A stretch of 64,000 nucleotides of DNA, from the NCBI GenBank assembly GCA_030037645.1, contig JASHQI010000186.1:1-64000 (forward strand), read 5' to 3'. Below the pieces are notes generated by a model, which saw only the letters and a program-made list of their open reading frames with translations, had not been told where the DNA came from and searched no databases. The position numbers and the translations under genes are program-made. The stretch is from Xanthobacteraceae bacterium (GTDB lineage Bacteria; Pseudomonadota; Alphaproteobacteria; Rhizobiales; Xanthobacteraceae). Positions 1 through 9,461 of the stretch are shown in pieces (positions within the stretch are counted from its first letter, which is position 1; every line of letters begins with the position of its first letter).

Positions 1-528
1 CCGCTCGGCATCGTCATGGGTTGGCGCGTGCGCGTCGGCTATGCGCTCGATCCGCTGATGACCGTATTTTACGCAAGCCCGCTGGTCGCACTCGCACCGC
101 TGGTGGTGATCTTTTTCGGCGTCGGCGTCGGCGGCAAGGCCGTCATCATCTTCTTTCTCGCCGTCTTCCCGTTCATCTTCAACGCCTATGCGGGCGTGCG
201 CTCGGTCGACCGGTTGCTCATCAATGTTGTGCGCTCGCTGGGCGGCAGCGAGTGGGACCTGTACATCAAGGTAATCCTGCCCAGCGTCCTGCCCTATATC
301 GTCGCCGCGAGCCGCATTGCCGTCGGGCGGGCGCTTATCGGCGTGCTGGTCGGCGAGTTCTTTGCCGCCTCCGAAGGCATCGGCTACGCCATCTCGAGGT
401 TCGGCGATATTTTCGCAACCGACCGCATGTTCGGCTGCATCCTTACGGTGATGGCGATCGCGGTGGTGCTGACGGAAGGCATACGCTTTGCCGAGCGCAC
501 CGCCTTTCCGTGGCGAGCTGGGCGGTAG
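1..528 (+). CDS. ABC transporter permease, SsuC/TauC (nitrate/sulfonate/taurine) family, 5' truncated by window edge
   Basis: ORF 16..528 open at left edge; permease motif-like ...SLGGSEWDLYIKVILPSVLPYIVAASRIAVGRALIGVLVGEFF. Confidence 0.85.
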   Translation, partial: PLGIVMGWRVRVGYALDPLMTVFYASPLVALAPLVVIFFGVGVGGKAVIIFFLAVFPFIFNAYAGVRSVDRLLINVVRSLGGSEWDLYIKVILPSVLPYIVAASRIAVGRALIGVLVGEFFAASEGIGYAISRFGDIFATDRMFGCILTVMAIAVVLTEGIRFAERTAFPWRAGR

Positions 529-530
529 CG

Positions 531-1388
531 ATGACTGAAATCCAAGCCGGCGCCGTGAATATCGCCGCTGATGCGGCTGACGGCCTCGACGCGCCCCGCA
601 AGACCGTTTGGCAGCGCTTCGAGCCGACCATTTTCGGCACTGCAACGATCATCCTTCTCCTGCTGGTCTGGCAATTCCTGCCTGACTTCGTTCCGCTGAA
701 GGCCGGCACCAAACTTTTCTTCGCCGTGCCCAGCCAAATCGTCGGCACGTTGTGGAATATGTTCGCCACCGGCATGATCTGGGCGCCGCTTGGCGTCAGC
801 GCGTCGGCATTCGGCGTCGGACTCGCGCTCGCCATCGTCGTCGGGCTCCCGCTCGGCATTCTGCTTGGCCGTTCGATCACGTTGAATGCGATGTTCGACC
901 CGTTCATCACCGCGTTCAACGCCACGCCACGCCTGGTTTTTCTGCCGCTCTTGCTGCTGTGGTTCGGCATCGGCTTGTGGTCGAAAGTCGCCATCGTTTT
1001 CATCGGCGCCTTGTTCCCGCTTCTGATCAACACCTACGAGGGTGTGCGCAACGCCGACAGGCTTCTCATCAATGTCGTGCGTTCGTTCGGTGCCACGGAA
1101 TGGGACATCGCCCGGCTGGTGGTGGTGCCGAACTCGTTGCCCTTCATCATGGTCGGATTGCGGCTCGCAATCGGCCGCGCGGTTCTCGGTGTCGTGGTCT
1201 CGGAGTTTTTCGGCTCCGAGAGCGGCCTTGGCGTCATCATGGTTCGAGCTGCCAGCGCCTTCAAGGTCGACGTCGTATTCGCCGGCTTGATCATATTCGC
1301 CGCGCTGTCGCTGATGATGACGGGCATCGTAAAGCTGATCGAGGAACGCCTGAGCCGCTGGCGGCCGGCGCAGGGCAACAGCAATTGA
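531..1388 (+). CDS. ABC transporter permease, SsuC/TauC family
   Basis: ATG at 531 (MTEIQAGAV...), EAA-like motif SFGATEWDIARLVVVPNSLPFIMVGLRLAIGRAVLGVVVSEFF; paralogous to the preceding ORF. Confidence 0.88.
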   Translation: MTEIQAGAVNIAADAADGLDAPRKTVWQRFEPTIFGTATIILLLLVWQFLPDFVPLKAGTKLFFAVPSQIVGTLWNMFATGMIWAPLGVSASAFGVGLALAIVVGLPLGILLGRSITLNAMFDPFITAFNATPRLVFLPLLLLWFGIGLWSKVAIVFIGALFPLLINTYEGVRNADRLLINVVRSFGATEWDIARLVVVPNSLPFIMVGLRLAIGRAVLGVVVSEFFGSESGLGVIMVRAASAFKVDVVFAGLIIFAALSLMMTGIVKLIEERLSRWRPAQGNSN

Positions 1389-1430
1389 TTACGTTCGTCC
1401 TCCCCCGCGAAAAGGGTGAGGACGGCGGTA

Positions 1431-2507
1431 TCAGTCCGCCTTCGTGGGCGCTGCGAGGTTTGTCGGCACGTAGCCCATTTGCTTGAGCGTCGGATCAAGC
1501 AAATTGCGCGCCAGGAACTGTTCCGGATCGGGCAACGGCTTGTCTGCCGGCCATTGCCGCGCGGCGATCATGGTGAGCCGACGCGATTCAAAGATGTCGC
1601 GGAACAGGTCCTTCGGCACTTCGGCACCGAAGGAATCGTGGAGCTGATCCCAGATCAAGCCGGCCTCTTCGTCGTTCTTGATGCTGCCGATATGATGCTC
1701 CATCACCGGGATCGAGCCCGCTTTGTTGGTGCGGAAGTACATGATTGCCTTGGCGATGGCGCGAACGATCTTTTTGACCGTCTCCGGGTTCTTCTGCACG
1801 AATTCTTGCGAGCACCAGATCGTGCCGCCGGCGCGCGGGATGTAGTCGCCGGTACGCAACAGCACCTTCAGTCCGGCTTTCTCAGCCACGATGGCGTGCG
1901 GGATGGACAGCGACGCGCCCTGAATGTCGTTGTTGACCATGGCCGCGATCCGCTCGGGCTCGGCCTGGAAGGAAATGACCTTATAGTCCTTGCCGGCGTC
2001 CATGTGAAAGAAGCGATGCAGCACCGCTTGCGCTTCATCGTAATCGGCGCCGCCGGGCTGGCCCAAGCCGAGCGTCTTGCCTTCGAGATCCTGCGGCTTC
2101 TTGATATCCGCCCGCGTCGTGATGGTCCACTGCGATTTGAGCGATTCGCCGACGATGTACATGATCTTGGCACCGCTCAACGCCGCTTGCGCCCCGCCGG
2201 AGGGGATCGGCGCACAATCGAGGTTGCCGGAAAGCACGGCAGCGACCTGCGACCGCGGTTGCAATTCGACGAGGCTGGCGTCGAGGCCTTCCTGTTTGAA
2301 GAAGCCTTTGTCCAAAGCGATGTAAGTTGGAATGTGGAAGCCGTCGCCGCCGATCACCTTGCCTATGGTGACTTTATTCGATTGTGCCTGTGCACTCGCC
2401 GCAAACGAAACGGTCAGCGCAATCGCCGCAGCGGGTATGACCAGAAGCCGGAGCATCCGCATGAAAAATTCCTCCCTCTTGGCCGATCGAACGAGCGGCG
2501 TCGGCAA
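1431..2507 (-). CDS. ABC transporter substrate-binding protein (NitT/TauT type)
   Basis: Signal peptide MRMLRLLVIPAAAIALTVSFAASAQA; periplasmic binding protein-like body; convergent with the permeases. Confidence 0.8.
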   Translation of the reverse strand: MPTPLVRSAKREEFFMRMLRLLVIPAAAIALTVSFAASAQAQSNKVTIGKVIGGDGFHIPTYIALDKGFFKQEGLDASLVELQPRSQVAAVLSGNLDCAPIPSGGAQAALSGAKIMYIVGESLKSQWTITTRADIKKPQDLEGKTLGLGQPGGADYDEAQAVLHRFFHMDAGKDYKVISFQAEPERIAAMVNNDIQGASLSIPHAIVAEKAGLKVLLRTGDYIPRAGGTIWCSQEFVQKNPETVKKIVRAIAKAIMYFRTNKAGSIPVMEHHIGSIKNDEEAGLIWDQLHDSFGAEVPKDLFRDIFESRRLTMIAARQWPADKPLPDPEQFLARNLLDPTLKQMGYVPTNLAAPTKAD

Positions 2508-2721
2508 CGATACTACGCCTTGGCTGCGAGCGGAAACGGGCGCCGACGCCGCACCCCTGCAACGGACCGCAATATTGATGTAGCCTTACCGCAGAGCTGC
2601 CCGCTGGACGTGCCGAAGTCCACCGCTTAAGCGGCAGCGCTCGTGCCGGCGGCCGGCTCTCACCTTCATCATTCTGATCGACGCGTCGATCAATCGGTCC
2701 CACCACCACGAGGGGAAAGCC

Positions 2722-3711
2722 ATGACATTTCCACGCCGTCAGTTCCTGCGACTCGCAGCAGGCGCGGGAGTCTTGCCGGCGACATCGCAGTTGGCCAGGA
2801 CGGCGACTTATCCGTCGCGCCCGATCACGCTGGTGGTGCCGTTTCCCCCCGGCGGCCCGACCGACACGTTGGCGCGGATCGTCGCCGACCACATGAGCAA
2901 ATCACTCGGCCGATCGGTCATTATAGAAAATGTAAGCGGGGCAAGCGGCAGCGTAGGCCTCGGACGCGTGGCACGCGCCGCGCCCGACGGCTACACGCTC
3001 GTGATCGGACACTGGGCGACCCATGTCGTGATCGGCGCGACCATGAAGCTGCCGTTCGACGTGCTGAATGATTTTGAGCCGGTGGCGGAGCTGGCCGACA
3101 CGCCGATATGGCTGGTCGCGAGAAACAATTTCCCGGCGGCAAACGCCTCCGAACTGCTGGCCTGGCTGAAGCAGCATCCAGGCAAGGCGCTGGCGGGCGC
3201 CGTCGGCGTCGGCAATGCGTCCGACCTCAACGCGGCCTATTTCGAGAAGATGACCGGCACTAAGTTTCAAACGGTGCCCTATCTCGGCGCCGCTCCGCTC
3301 AACCAGGATTTGCTCGCGGGGCGCATCGATCTGTTCTTGGGCATGGCGGCGGCAACGTTTCCATTTGTGCGTAGCGGCCAAATGAAAGCCTACGCCGTGA
3401 TGGCGAAATCGCGCTGGTGGGCCGATCCGGATGTGCCGACCATGGCGGAAGCAGGCGTACCGGGACTCTATGCATCGTTCTGGCACGGCATCTGGGCGCC
3501 GAGGGGAACACCGAAGGATATCATCGCGACGCTGAACTCAGCGATACGCGCGGCTTTGACTGATCCCACCGTGAAGAAGCGATTTGCCGACCAGGGTCAA
3601 GCAATTCCACCGCCCGAGCAGCAGACGCCGGAGGCGCTCGGCAGATTGCAAAGAGCGGAAATCGCGAAGTGGTGGCCGATCATCAAGGCGGCCGGCATCA
3701 AGGCTGAGTGA
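2722..3711 (+). CDS. Bug/TctC-family tripartite tricarboxylate transporter substrate-binding protein
   Basis: YPSRPITLVVPFPPGGPTDTLARIVADHMSKSLGRSVIIENVSGASGSVG, typical Bug motif; Tat-like N-terminus RRQFLRLAAGAG. Confidence 0.9.
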   Translation: MTFPRRQFLRLAAGAGVLPATSQLARTATYPSRPITLVVPFPPGGPTDTLARIVADHMSKSLGRSVIIENVSGASGSVGLGRVARAAPDGYTLVIGHWATHVVIGATMKLPFDVLNDFEPVAELADTPIWLVARNNFPAANASELLAWLKQHPGKALAGAVGVGNASDLNAAYFEKMTGTKFQTVPYLGAAPLNQDLLAGRIDLFLGMAAATFPFVRSGQMKAYAVMAKSRWWADPDVPTMAEAGVPGLYASFWHGIWAPRGTPKDIIATLNSAIRAALTDPTVKKRFADQGQAIPPPEQQTPEALGRLQRAEIAKWWPIIKAAGIKAE

Positions 3712-3753
3712 AACAACTGGCCGTCGTGCGCACGGCAAACAAGGGAGGCTCGA

Positions 3754-4728
3754 ATGCAATGGCATAATCGACGTCGTCTCGCGCTCGCGCTCGTTGCGGG
3801 GATCTCGTTGCTGCTGACCGGCCCGGCTGCCTGGCCGCAGAGCGGCGGAACAATCAGAATGATCCTGCCCTTCCCGCCCGGCGGCCCGGCCGATGCCATG
3901 GCTCGCCTGTTGGCGCAACAGATCGGCGCCGCCGGCGGCCCGACGATGGTGCTCGAAAGTCATCCCGGCGCTGGCACGGAGATCGGAACCGAATTGGCAT
4001 CCCACGCAGCACCCGATGGCAACACTTTGGCGATTATTTCAAATTCGTTCATCGTGCTGCCGCATCTGCGCAAGCTCAACTACGATCCGCTGACGTCCTT
4101 CGAGCCCATTTGCGAGCTCGCGAGCTTTCCGCCTCTGATCGTCGTCAACAGCACCTCGCCTTACCACACCTTCGCCGAGCTCATCGACGCGGCACATGCA
4201 CATCCCGGCGCGTTGACACTCGGCACGCTTGGGCCGGCGTCGGCTTCGCAGATGACATTCGAAATGCTCAAACGTGCGGCCAAGGTCGATATCACATTCG
4301 TTCCATTTCCCGGATATACGCCGGCGATCCAAGCCCTGCTTGGCAATCAGATCACGTCGGCGCTCGCCGACCTCTCGACATTGCAGGGACAATTGCAGAC
4401 CGGCAAGTTGCGCGCACTGGCCACGACGGCGCGGCGGCGGGTGGACTCGCTGCCGAACGTGCCGACCATCGCCGAAGCCGGCTACCCGCAAGCCGAGGCC
4501 GAGTTCTTCGGCGGCGTGGTTGCTCCGGCCAAGACGCCGAAAGAATCAATCGACCACCTCATCGGCTGGTTTAAGACCGCGATGCAGCGGCCAGAGATCA
4601 AGGCAAAATTCGCTGCGCTCGGTTTTTATCCGGGCGGCGCTTGCGGCGCCGATTTTGCCGCCATCCTGCACAAGCAATACGACGATTACGGCCGCATCAT
4701 TCGCGAAACCAACATCAAGGTCGAATAG
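3754..4728 (+). CDS. Bug/TctC-family substrate-binding protein
   Basis: IRMILPFPPGGPADAMARLLAQQIGAAGGPTMVLESHPGAGTEIGTELASHAAPDGNTL. Confidence 0.9.
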   Translation: MQWHNRRRLALALVAGISLLLTGPAAWPQSGGTIRMILPFPPGGPADAMARLLAQQIGAAGGPTMVLESHPGAGTEIGTELASHAAPDGNTLAIISNSFIVLPHLRKLNYDPLTSFEPICELASFPPLIVVNSTSPYHTFAELIDAAHAHPGALTLGTLGPASASQMTFEMLKRAAKVDITFVPFPGYTPAIQALLGNQITSALADLSTLQGQLQTGKLRALATTARRRVDSLPNVPTIAEAGYPQAEAEFFGGVVAPAKTPKESIDHLIGWFKTAMQRPEIKAKFAALGFYPGGACGADFAAILHKQYDDYGRIIRETNIKVE

Positions 4729-4772
4729 TGCAGGTCGTTCCCGCAACCCGGTCGCAATTCGGGTGAGGTCGC

Positions 4773-6227
4773 TTGATCCGAACTCGCCGGTGGACTTCAA
4801 TACCAGGGATTTCACGCCAATCGTGCATGGGCATGTCCGCTGCCGACCCGAAGAACGTTCTTGCAGGCCTGCTGCGCACAGCCGGCAATAGCGAAGCGTG
4901 GCTCCGCCATGTGGAATTGACCGGCAATGAGCCGGCGCTGCCGTCGTCGTTCGCGGTCGGAACCGCGGCGCAGGCGACCATTGCAGCGGCAGCGCTGGCG
5001 GCCGCCGAATTGTGGCGCCTGCGCGCCGGCCACCGTCAGGGCGTGCGCGTCGATATGCGCAATGCGGCGATTGAATTTCGCAGCGAGCGATATCTGCGCG
5101 TCGACGGCGAACCGCCCAATGATCATCATGACACGATCGCGGGTCTCTATCGCTGCGGCGACGGCCGTTGGGTACGCCTTCACACCAACCTGCCACATCA
5201 TTGCAGCGGCTTGCTCGCACTGCTGGGCTGCGAGCACGATCGCGCCGCCGTGCAATGCGCGCTTGCCGGTTGGCAGGCTGAGGCCCTGGAGACCGCGGCT
5301 GCTGACGCCGGCCTCGTTGTCACCGCATGCCGGTCATTCGCCGAATGGGACGCGCACCCACAATCTCGCGCGATCGCCGAGCTGCCGCCATTCACCATCG
5401 AGCGGATCGGCGAAGCGCCGGCAATGCGCTTGCCCGTGGCCGATCGGCCGCTTGCCGGCATCAAGGTACTCGATCTGACCCGCATCATTGCCGGCCCGGT
5501 CTGCGGCCGCACGCTTGCAGCGCATGGCGCCGACGTTCTGCTCGTAACCGCGGCGCACCTCCCGTCATTGCTGCCGCTGGTCGTCGATACCGGCCGGGGG
5601 AAATTGTCCACCGCGATCGATTTGCGCGAAGCGAGCGGGCGCGAGGCGCTCACGGCACTCATACGCGAGGCGGATATTTTGGTGCAGGGCTACCGGCCCG
5701 GTGCCATCGCCGCGTTCGGCTTCGGACCGCAGGACGTGGCTCGGATCCGGCCCGGGATCGTCTACGTCTCGCTTTGCGCCTACGGTCATGAAGGCCCATG
5801 GGCTTTGCGGCGCGGCTTCGACTCGCTGGTGCAAACGGCAAGCGGCTTCAACGTTGCCGAAGCGGAAGCGTTTGGCGACAACACGCCGAGAGCCCTTCCG
5901 GCCCAGGAACTCGACCACGCAACCGGTTATTTGCTGGCCTTCGCGGCGATGTCGGCTCTGGCGCGCCGTGTCGAGCGCGGCGGCTCCTGGCACGTCCGCG
6001 CCTCGCTGGCACAAACTGGATATTGGCTGCGCCGGCTCGGCCGCATCGACGGCATGACCTTTCCCGACCCCCGATTCAAGGACGTGCAGGATTGTCTAGA
6101 GGAAAGCTCATCGGGATTTGGCCGGCTCACGGCGGTGCGCCACTCTGCCGTCATGTCCGAGACACCGCCGTGCTGGGCGCGGCCCACCGTTCCTCTCGGC
6201 ACACACGCACCAGCCTGGCCGAATTAG
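4773..6227 (+). CDS. CaiB/BaiF family CoA-transferase
   Basis: LAGIKVLDLTRIIAGPVCGRTLAAHGADVLLVT...GRGKLSTAIDLRE...ADILVQGYRPGAIAAFGFG; C-terminal VPLGTHAPAWP typical of the family. The start may be downstream of 4773. Confidence 0.85.
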   Translation: MIRTRRWTSIPGISRQSCMGMSAADPKNVLAGLLRTAGNSEAWLRHVELTGNEPALPSSFAVGTAAQATIAAAALAAAELWRLRAGHRQGVRVDMRNAAIEFRSERYLRVDGEPPNDHHDTIAGLYRCGDGRWVRLHTNLPHHCSGLLALLGCEHDRAAVQCALAGWQAEALETAAADAGLVVTACRSFAEWDAHPQSRAIAELPPFTIERIGEAPAMRLPVADRPLAGIKVLDLTRIIAGPVCGRTLAAHGADVLLVTAAHLPSLLPLVVDTGRGKLSTAIDLREASGREALTALIREADILVQGYRPGAIAAFGFGPQDVARIRPGIVYVSLCAYGHEGPWALRRGFDSLVQTASGFNVAEAEAFGDNTPRALPAQELDHATGYLLAFAAMSALARRVERGGSWHVRASLAQTGYWLRRLGRIDGMTFPDPRFKDVQDCLEESSSGFGRLTAVRHSAVMSETPPCWARPTVPLGTHAPAWPN

Positions 6228-6317
6228 CATCGGCGCAGATTATTCCGTCGTTGGCTAATGCGGATTGCCGCCGCGCTCGCCGGCCAAACCCGAAACATTT
6301 CGAGTTGCGTTGGTCCC

Positions 6318-7247
6318 TTATAGAGCACATGCTCTCAGATTGCGCGCGATGCGCGGCAAAATGGGCGTCTCGCCGTATTCGAATTTTTGCCCCGTAATCT
6401 GCTCGTACATCCGGATGTACCGGCGTGACAACTCTTGCACCAAGTCCGGCGGAGCGTCCGGCAACGCCGCATCGCGATACGGATCGCAGTGCTCGACAAA
6501 CCACAGCCGCAAAAATTCCTTGTCGAAATAGGCCGGTTCCTCGGCCGCGGCGAAGCGCGAGTCATAGGAGTCGCGCTGCCAATAGCGCGATGAATCCGGC
6601 GTGTGAATTTCATCGATGAGGACGAGCGCGCCACCGTCCGTTCCGAATTCGTACTTCGTGTCGACAAGAATGAGCCCGCTGCGCGCCGCGAGCTCCTGCC
6701 CGCGCGCGAACAGCGCGAGCGCCGCCGCCTTAATGCGCGCGAACAGCTCCTTGGTGATGAAGCCCTCCGCCATCATTTGCTCGGGAGTGAGCGCCCGGTC
6801 GTGCAGGGCTTCCTTGGTGGTTGGATCAAATATCGGCTGTGGCAACCTTTGGTTCTTTGTCATGCCATTGGGCAAAACTATGCCACCGAAATCCCGCTGG
6901 CCTTTTGCGTATCGCGTCCAGATGGCCGTATCGGTGACGCCGGTGAGATAGCCGCGCACCACTGCTTCGACCGGCACCATCGCGCACTTCTTCGCGATCG
7001 TGACATTCGGGTCGGCAACGGCCCGCACGTGGTTCGGCACGATGTCTTTGGTCCGCTCGAACCACCACGCGCTCACCTGGTTGAGCACCTGTCCTTTCCA
7101 CGGAATGTGGGCGATGATCCGGTCGAACGATGAATGCCGATCGGTCGTAATCAGGATAAGCTTGTCACCCTGGTCATAGACATCGCGCACCTTCCCCGTT
7201 TTCTTTGGCCCGAGAAAATCGAAGTTGGTTTCCCTGAGAATGTCCAT
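6318..7247 (-). CDS. purC: Phosphoribosylaminoimidazole-succinocarboxamide synthase (long form)
   Basis: GKVRDVYDQGDKLILITTDRHSSFDRIIAHIPWKGQVLNQVSAWWFERT...PVEAVVRGYLTG...LVDTKYEFG. Confidence 0.92.
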   Translation of the reverse strand: MDILRETNFDFLGPKKTGKVRDVYDQGDKLILITTDRHSSFDRIIAHIPWKGQVLNQVSAWWFERTKDIVPNHVRAVADPNVTIAKKCAMVPVEAVVRGYLTGVTDTAIWTRYAKGQRDFGGIVLPNGMTKNQRLPQPIFDPTTKEALHDRALTPEQMMAEGFITKELFARIKAAALALFARGQELAARSGLILVDTKYEFGTDGGALVLIDEIHTPDSSRYWQRDSYDSRFAAAEEPAYFDKEFLRLWFVEHCDPYRDAALPDAPPDLVQELSRRYIRMYEQITGQKFEYGETPILPRIARNLRACAL

Positions 7248-7342
7248 GTCAATTTCCGGGCGGCGAAGGCAGGAATCCCGCCGTCCGTTTCGATGTCAAG
7301 CGCTGGCGGCCTTGACCGTTTCAAACAGCGGCCGGGATCGTC

Positions 7343-8305
7343 TTAATCCGGTTGGATATCGGCGTCCTTGACCATCTTTTTCCACTCAATGAGCTGGGCC
7401 TTGATGTAACTCTCCAACTCCTCGGGCGTTGAGGAAAAACCCTCGAAGCCGATGACCTTGAATTTCGCCTGCACATTGGGATCGCCGATGATCGGCCGCA
7501 GTGTCTTGTTGAGCTTGGCGATGACTTCCGGCGGCGTGCCGGTGGGCGCCACCAAGCCGGCCCAGGCGTCGAGGTTAAATCCGGTCACCCCGGCCTCGTC
7601 CATGGTCGGCAGTTCGGGATAGAGCGCGCTGCGCTTGATGCGGGAGAGCGCCAGCGCGCGCAGCTTGCCGACCTTAATAAACGGCATGGCGGTGGTGAAG
7701 TCGGCGAACATCATCGACACGCGGCCGCCCAAAATGTCGTCGAGCGCCGGCGGCGTCGACTTGTAGGGCACGTTGAGCATCTTGATTCCGGCCCAATGCT
7801 CAAGCGTGTCGCCGGCGACGATGCCGGCGGTGTTGCCGCTGGCGATCGACAGCGTGTTGGGATGATCCTTGGCGTAGGCGACCAGCTCCTTGACCGAATG
7901 GAACGGCAGCTTCGGATTGATCACCAGCATCAGCGTGAAGCTTCCCACCCGTGTGATCGGCACGAAATCCTTGAGCGCATCGTATTTGACGTTCTTGTGG
8001 AGAAACGGATCGGCCGAGAGTGGTGAGTTGGTCGCCATCAACAGCGTGTAGCCGTCCGGGGCCGCATGATGGACATAAAGCGCCGACAACGAGCCGTCCG
8101 CGCCGGGACGATCCTCGACGACGACGGGCTGGTGGAGCATGGCGCTCAGCGGTTCGGCGATGATACGGCAGACTGTGTCGCTGCCGCTGCCGGGACCGAA
8201 CGGATTAACGAAGGTGATCGGCCTCGACGGATAATCGTCGGCGTAGAGCGCCGGGCTGAATAATGCGACTCCAGCAGCCACGAGAACGAGAAGCAGCCTT
8301 TTCAT
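7343..8305 (-). CDS. Bug/TctC-family substrate-binding protein
   Basis: MKRLLLVLVAAGVALFSPALYADDYPSRPITFVNPFGPGSGSD; start chosen at 8305 inside ORF 7343..8410. Confidence 0.88.
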   Translation of the reverse strand: MKRLLLVLVAAGVALFSPALYADDYPSRPITFVNPFGPGSGSDTVCRIIAEPLSAMLHQPVVVEDRPGADGSLSALYVHHAAPDGYTLLMATNSPLSADPFLHKNVKYDALKDFVPITRVGSFTLMLVINPKLPFHSVKELVAYAKDHPNTLSIASGNTAGIVAGDTLEHWAGIKMLNVPYKSTPPALDDILGGRVSMMFADFTTAMPFIKVGKLRALALSRIKRSALYPELPTMDEAGVTGFNLDAWAGLVAPTGTPPEVIAKLNKTLRPIIGDPNVQAKFKVIGFEGFSSTPEELESYIKAQLIEWKKMVKDADIQPD

Positions 8306-8452
8306 GGACGTTCCTCCCAAGCTGGCGCAATCGTTGATTGCCAAAATTACTGACGTGTTCTTGTTGCGCCGGCAACCCGCCTCCCCCGGCGGCACAATCC
8401 AGGATAGCATATTTGCGGTGCAATGGAATTCGGTTTCACCGCAAGCAAAGGC

Positions 8453-9433
8453 TCATTGCGTTGTCGCCGCCTTCAACCCGAGAATTTTGGCGATAGCGGC
8501 GAGCTTGTCGCGTTGCGCCTGGACGCTGGCGGCGAATTCGTCCGGACCTCGAATATCCATGACAGTGCCGATGTCGGTGAGCCGCTTGGCAATGATCGGG
8601 TCGGTGGAGACAGCGCGGAAATCCGCGGCAATGCTCTTGCGCAGCGCCTCTGGCATGCCGCGCGGCCCGAACACCCCGCCGACGCTTTCAAATGTTAGCG
8701 CCGGGTAGCCGGCCTCGCTGGCGGTCGGAACGTTCGGTGCGCTCGGCGCACGCTGCCGGCTGGTCACCGCCAAGATTTTGATTTTGCCGGCCTGCGCCAG
8801 CGGCTGTGGGACCGCCAGCGACGTCGACAACACTTGGAGACGATCCTCGGCGAGATCGTTCGGTGCCTGCATGATGTCGCGATAGGGAACGTGCGCGATC
8901 TGCAAGCCCATTTGTTTGATCCAGCCGAACAGCAAAAAATCCGAGATGCCGTTGGCTGCAGCCGCGTTGAGCGTTCCCGGATGCGCTCGCGCCAGCGCCA
9001 CAAGCTGATTGATCGTGTCGATATGCAGCGACGCCGGTACCGAGATTGCCAGCACGACATCCGAGATACTCACGATCGGCACCAAAGCGTGCAGCGGGTC
9101 GAACGGGACCGTCTCGGGCTGGTAGGGAAGCACTGTAAAGGCGCCGGCCGGACCGAACCACAGCGTATGGTCGTCGTGGGCGCTGACAAAGGCCGCCATG
9201 GACACAATGCCATCGCCGCCCGGACGATTTTCAACCACCACCGGCTTGCCCCAACGTGCGGACAGCCGATCGGCAAACAATCGCGCGGTGATATCCGTCG
9301 CACTGGCGGCGCCGTAGGGCAGGATGAAGCGGACGGTCCGTGTCGGATAGATTTGCTGTGCCGATGCGCCGCCGCCGATAACTTGCAAGCAGGCCGTGAT
9401 CGCCACGGCGGCAAGCGCGCTTAGCCGTACCAT
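8453..9433 (-). CDS. Bug/TctC-family substrate-binding protein
   Basis: MVRLSALAAVAITACLQ signal peptide; IYPTRTVRFILPYGAASATDITARLFADRLSARWGKPVVVENRPGGDG. Confidence 0.88.
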   Translation of the reverse strand: MVRLSALAAVAITACLQVIGGGASAQQIYPTRTVRFILPYGAASATDITARLFADRLSARWGKPVVVENRPGGDGIVSMAAFVSAHDDHTLWFGPAGAFTVLPYQPETVPFDPLHALVPIVSISDVVLAISVPASLHIDTINQLVALARAHPGTLNAAAANGISDFLLFGWIKQMGLQIAHVPYRDIMQAPNDLAEDRLQVLSTSLAVPQPLAQAGKIKILAVTSRQRAPSAPNVPTASEAGYPALTFESVGGVFGPRGMPEALRKSIAADFRAVSTDPIIAKRLTDIGTVMDIRGPDEFAASVQAQRDKLAAIAKILGLKAATTQ

Positions 9434-9461
9434 GTGGAGTCCTCCCCTGCGAATTTGACGA

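Noticed and set aside
1416-2630. 404-aa plus-strand ORF
   Set aside because: Antisense to the clear ABC substrate-binding protein at 1431..2507; shadow-ORF composition.
6080-6227. Suspected frameshift at the CoA-transferase C-terminus
   Set aside because: The terminal VPLGTHAPAWPN fits the usual family ending, so the frame appears intact.
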